A stretch of 64,000 nucleotides of DNA from Microbacterium sp. LCT-H2 (lineage in GTDB: Bacteria > Actinomycetota > Actinomycetes > Actinomycetales > Microbacteriaceae), in NCBI RefSeq assembly GCF_001866135.1, contig NZ_MODW01000001.1, positions 62,001 through 126,000 on the forward strand. Direction: 5' to 3'. The notes under the pieces are model-generated. The model saw only the letters and a program-made list of their open reading frames with translations, had not been told where the DNA came from and did no database searches. Shown here in pieces: positions 62,606 through 64,000 of the stretch. Every line of letters starts with the position of its first letter. Position 1 is the stretch's first letter. A program made the position numbers and the translations under genes.

Positions 62606-63622
62606 TCAGGCGATGCGGGTGCCCGGCGGCAGCCGTCGCGCGGGCGTCCGAGTGCGGGCCCACGCTCCCGCGAACAGTGCCCCGGCGAGCACCACCTGCA
62701 CGCCGAGCCCGACGAACCAGCTCGGCACGGTCTCGTCGATCACCTGCTCGGCCGTCTGCGAACCGCTCTCCGGATCGCAGTCGTCCCAGCGCTGCTCCAG
62801 CGGCGAGAGCTGCGCGCTGCGGACGCCCCACTTGATCTGCCCGTACAGATCGACCGGATAGCCGTCCGTGCTGAACTCGGTGGGGGTGGCATCAGCCAGC
62901 ACGACGAACGGGTTGGCGGCGAGCGCCCACCACACGAGGTCGAACCGCGGCGCCTCGTACGTGTACTCCTCCCAGCTCTCGCAGTCCACGTTGCCGTTGC
63001 TGTCGTAGGGGCGGCTGTAGCTCGTCGCCTCGCTGCGCACCGCCAGGCCGCCGAGCGCGAAGACGATGATCGTGCCGATGACGAGCGCGGAGACCACGAG
63101 GTAGGTGGACGCGACGGAGAACAGCGGCCGGGCGATGAGGCCGCTCAGGCCGACGCCGATCGCGGCGACGATGATGATCTCGACGGCGAGGATGAGCAGC
63201 GCCACGAACAGCACGATCGGATCGGTCCCGCCCGCCAGCAGCGACGCCGCGAGGAAGGGAACCGCCACCAGGAGGAACGCGCCGCCCGTCGCGATCGCCG
63301 CGAGCAGCTTGCCCAGCATGATGTCGCCGGTCGACGCCGCGGTGACCTGGATCGGCGCGAGCGTGGCCGCCTCCCGGTCGCCGTTGATGGCGTTGCCGCT
63401 GAGCGTGGGAGAGACGAGCACGACGAGCAGCAGGACCACGTTGACGACGATGGACGACACGCCCGCCCCCACGTCCTCCCCCCAGGAGTACACGGCGAAC
63501 GACAGGCCGGTGACGCCGAGGAGCACCAGTGCGAAGATGCCGAGGAGCACGTACCAGCCGACGCTCCGCAGCCGCTGGGTCAGTTCCAGGCGCGCGATGA
63601 CGCCGATGTTCGCGAGACTCAT
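62606..63622 (-). CDS. ABC-2 type transporter permease
   Basis: A 338-residue permease with about six membrane helices. A large extracellular loop with cysteines (SNGNVDCESWEEYTYEAPRF; about 215-235) precedes the last helix, whose flank carries another cysteine (WDDCDPESGSQTAEQVIDET). SPTLSGNAINGDREAATLAP is typical of ABC-2 permeases. The start overlaps the ATPase gene's stop by 4 nt (ATGA), giving a two-gene exporter operon. The cargo is unknown. Confidence 0.87.
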   Translation of the reverse strand: MSLANIGVIARLELTQRLRSVGWYVLLGIFALVLLGVTGLSFAVYSWGEDVGAGVSSIVVNVVLLLVVLVSPTLSGNAINGDREAATLAPIQVTAASTGDIMLGKLLAAIATGGAFLLVAVPFLAASLLAGGTDPIVLFVALLILAVEIIIVAAIGVGLSGLIARPLFSVASTYLVVSALVIGTIIVFALGGLAVRSEATSYSRPYDSNGNVDCESWEEYTYEAPRFDLVWWALAANPFVVLADATPTEFSTDGYPVDLYGQIKWGVRSAQLSPLEQRWDDCDPESGSQTAEQVIDETVPSWFVGLGVQVVLAGALFAGAWARTRTPARRLPPGTRIA

Positions 63623-64000
63623 GCTCCCGCCTCCGTTCCGTGGGGTGCCGCAGGCGGCGGGGGCGGCGGGGTCGTCCCCGCGGGCGGGTGCGGGTGCCGG
63701 AGCGCGAGGAACGTATGCTCCAGATCGCTCTGCGCGGGCGCGAACTCCGCGACCGGCAGCCCCGCCTCCACGAGGAGGCGCAGTGACTGGGCGGCGTCAT
63801 CCTCCCCGGGGAAGCCGACGAGGACGGCGCCGCGGTCCACGGCGAGGGACTCGGGAGCCCGTCCGAGGGCCGAGGCGACCTGCCAGGTGTCCGCGTTCAG
63901 ACGCTCCGCGGTCGCGCCGGCAAGCCGCACCCGCCACGCGCGGACCGTGCTCTGCGCCGGAGCGGCGTCCACGACGGCCCCGCCGACGAGGAAGACGGCG
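63619..64000 (-). CDS. ABC transporter ATP-binding protein (C-terminal part)
   Basis: The last ~126 codons of the ATPase partner of the ABC-2 permease; the gene continues past the right edge. The visible part lies after the nucleotide-binding core: AVFLVGGAVVDAAPAQSTVR, RLAGATAERLNADTWQVASA, AQSDLEHTFLALRHPHPPAG, then a Pro-rich tail. The segment SDLEHTFLAL is common at the end of ABC-2-associated ATPases. Walker motifs are outside the window, so the assignment rests on context and this end motif. Confidence 0.75.
   Translation of the reverse strand, partial: AVFLVGGAVVDAAPAQSTVRAWRVRLAGATAERLNADTWQVASALGRAPESLAVDRGAVLVGFPGEDDAAQSLRLLVEAGLPVAEFAPAQSDLEHTFLALRHPHPPAGTTPPPPPPAAPHGTEAGA

Overview
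The window is about 70% GC and densely packed, with many 4-nt ATGA/GTGA gene overlaps. It looks like chromosome from a high-GC actinobacterium of the Microbacteriaceae, most likely Microbacterium or a close relative. This rests on a monomeric NADP-isocitrate dehydrogenase, a DUF6350 membrane protein beside purN-purH, an Ada-AlkA fusion, ROK/IclR/GntR regulation, and a recurring TANNNT-N6-start signature of leaderless transcripts. I see no tRNA, rRNA, CRISPR array, prophage or insertion sequence. The species assignment is inference.

Region 1 (1-9506) is aromatic catabolism: a MobA-type flavin monooxygenase (cut by the left edge), an IclR regulator with phased palindromic operators, an MHS-family transporter, and a complete lower homoprotocatechuate meta-cleavage operon. 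That operon encodes a FAH-RraA fusion, a GntR/FCD regulator, HpaE, HpaD, HpaH and HpaI, leading to pyruvate and succinate semialdehyde. Region 2 (9507-16717) has an MFS exporter, a frameshifted gene, folD-glyA behind a ZTP riboswitch, and a GH20 hexosaminidase with nagA. Region 3 (16718-21381) has an intergenic hairpin cluster, a sigma factor fused to an anti-sigma/surface module, and a small FAD oxidase/NUDIX operon.

Region 4 (21391-30936) is the most unusual metabolic locus. It holds nagB, a ROK sugar kinase, a ROK repressor, a 1089-residue fusion of an N-acyl-D-amino-acid deacylase with a GH20 hexosaminidase, a D-serine dehydratase-like PLP enzyme, a divergent RidA and an L,D-transpeptidase. 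Together these would take peptidoglycan- or chitin-derived fragments apart: the hexosaminidase frees GlcNAc, the deacylase frees D-amino acids, the PLP enzyme deaminates them and RidA clears the enamine, while kinase and NagB feed sugar into glycolysis. Two similar operator-like sites lie upstream of the repressor operon and of the PLP/fusion operon.

Region 5 (31025-48569) is mostly housekeeping: icd, an acetyltransferase, a heterodimeric ABC exporter with a leader peptide, ogt and ada-alkA, purH-purN, a purine permease and sucCD. Region 6 (48740-51947) is a six-gene, fully overlapping operon for a type VII-type polymorphic toxin with a C-terminal TNT (NAD glycohydrolase) domain, its probable immunity gene, a detached second TNT module and a second probable immunity gene. 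Region 7 (51957-64000) has a TetR/acyl-CoA dehydrogenase pair, a flavin oxidoreductase, convergent LigC-type ligase and LigD-type polymerase genes, SseB, PcrA helicase, a LysE exporter and an ABC exporter cut by the right edge. A family of ~60-bp hairpin repeats with conserved outer arms and variable inner stems sits at the 3' ends of genes at 9507, 46223 (tandem pair) and 53928.
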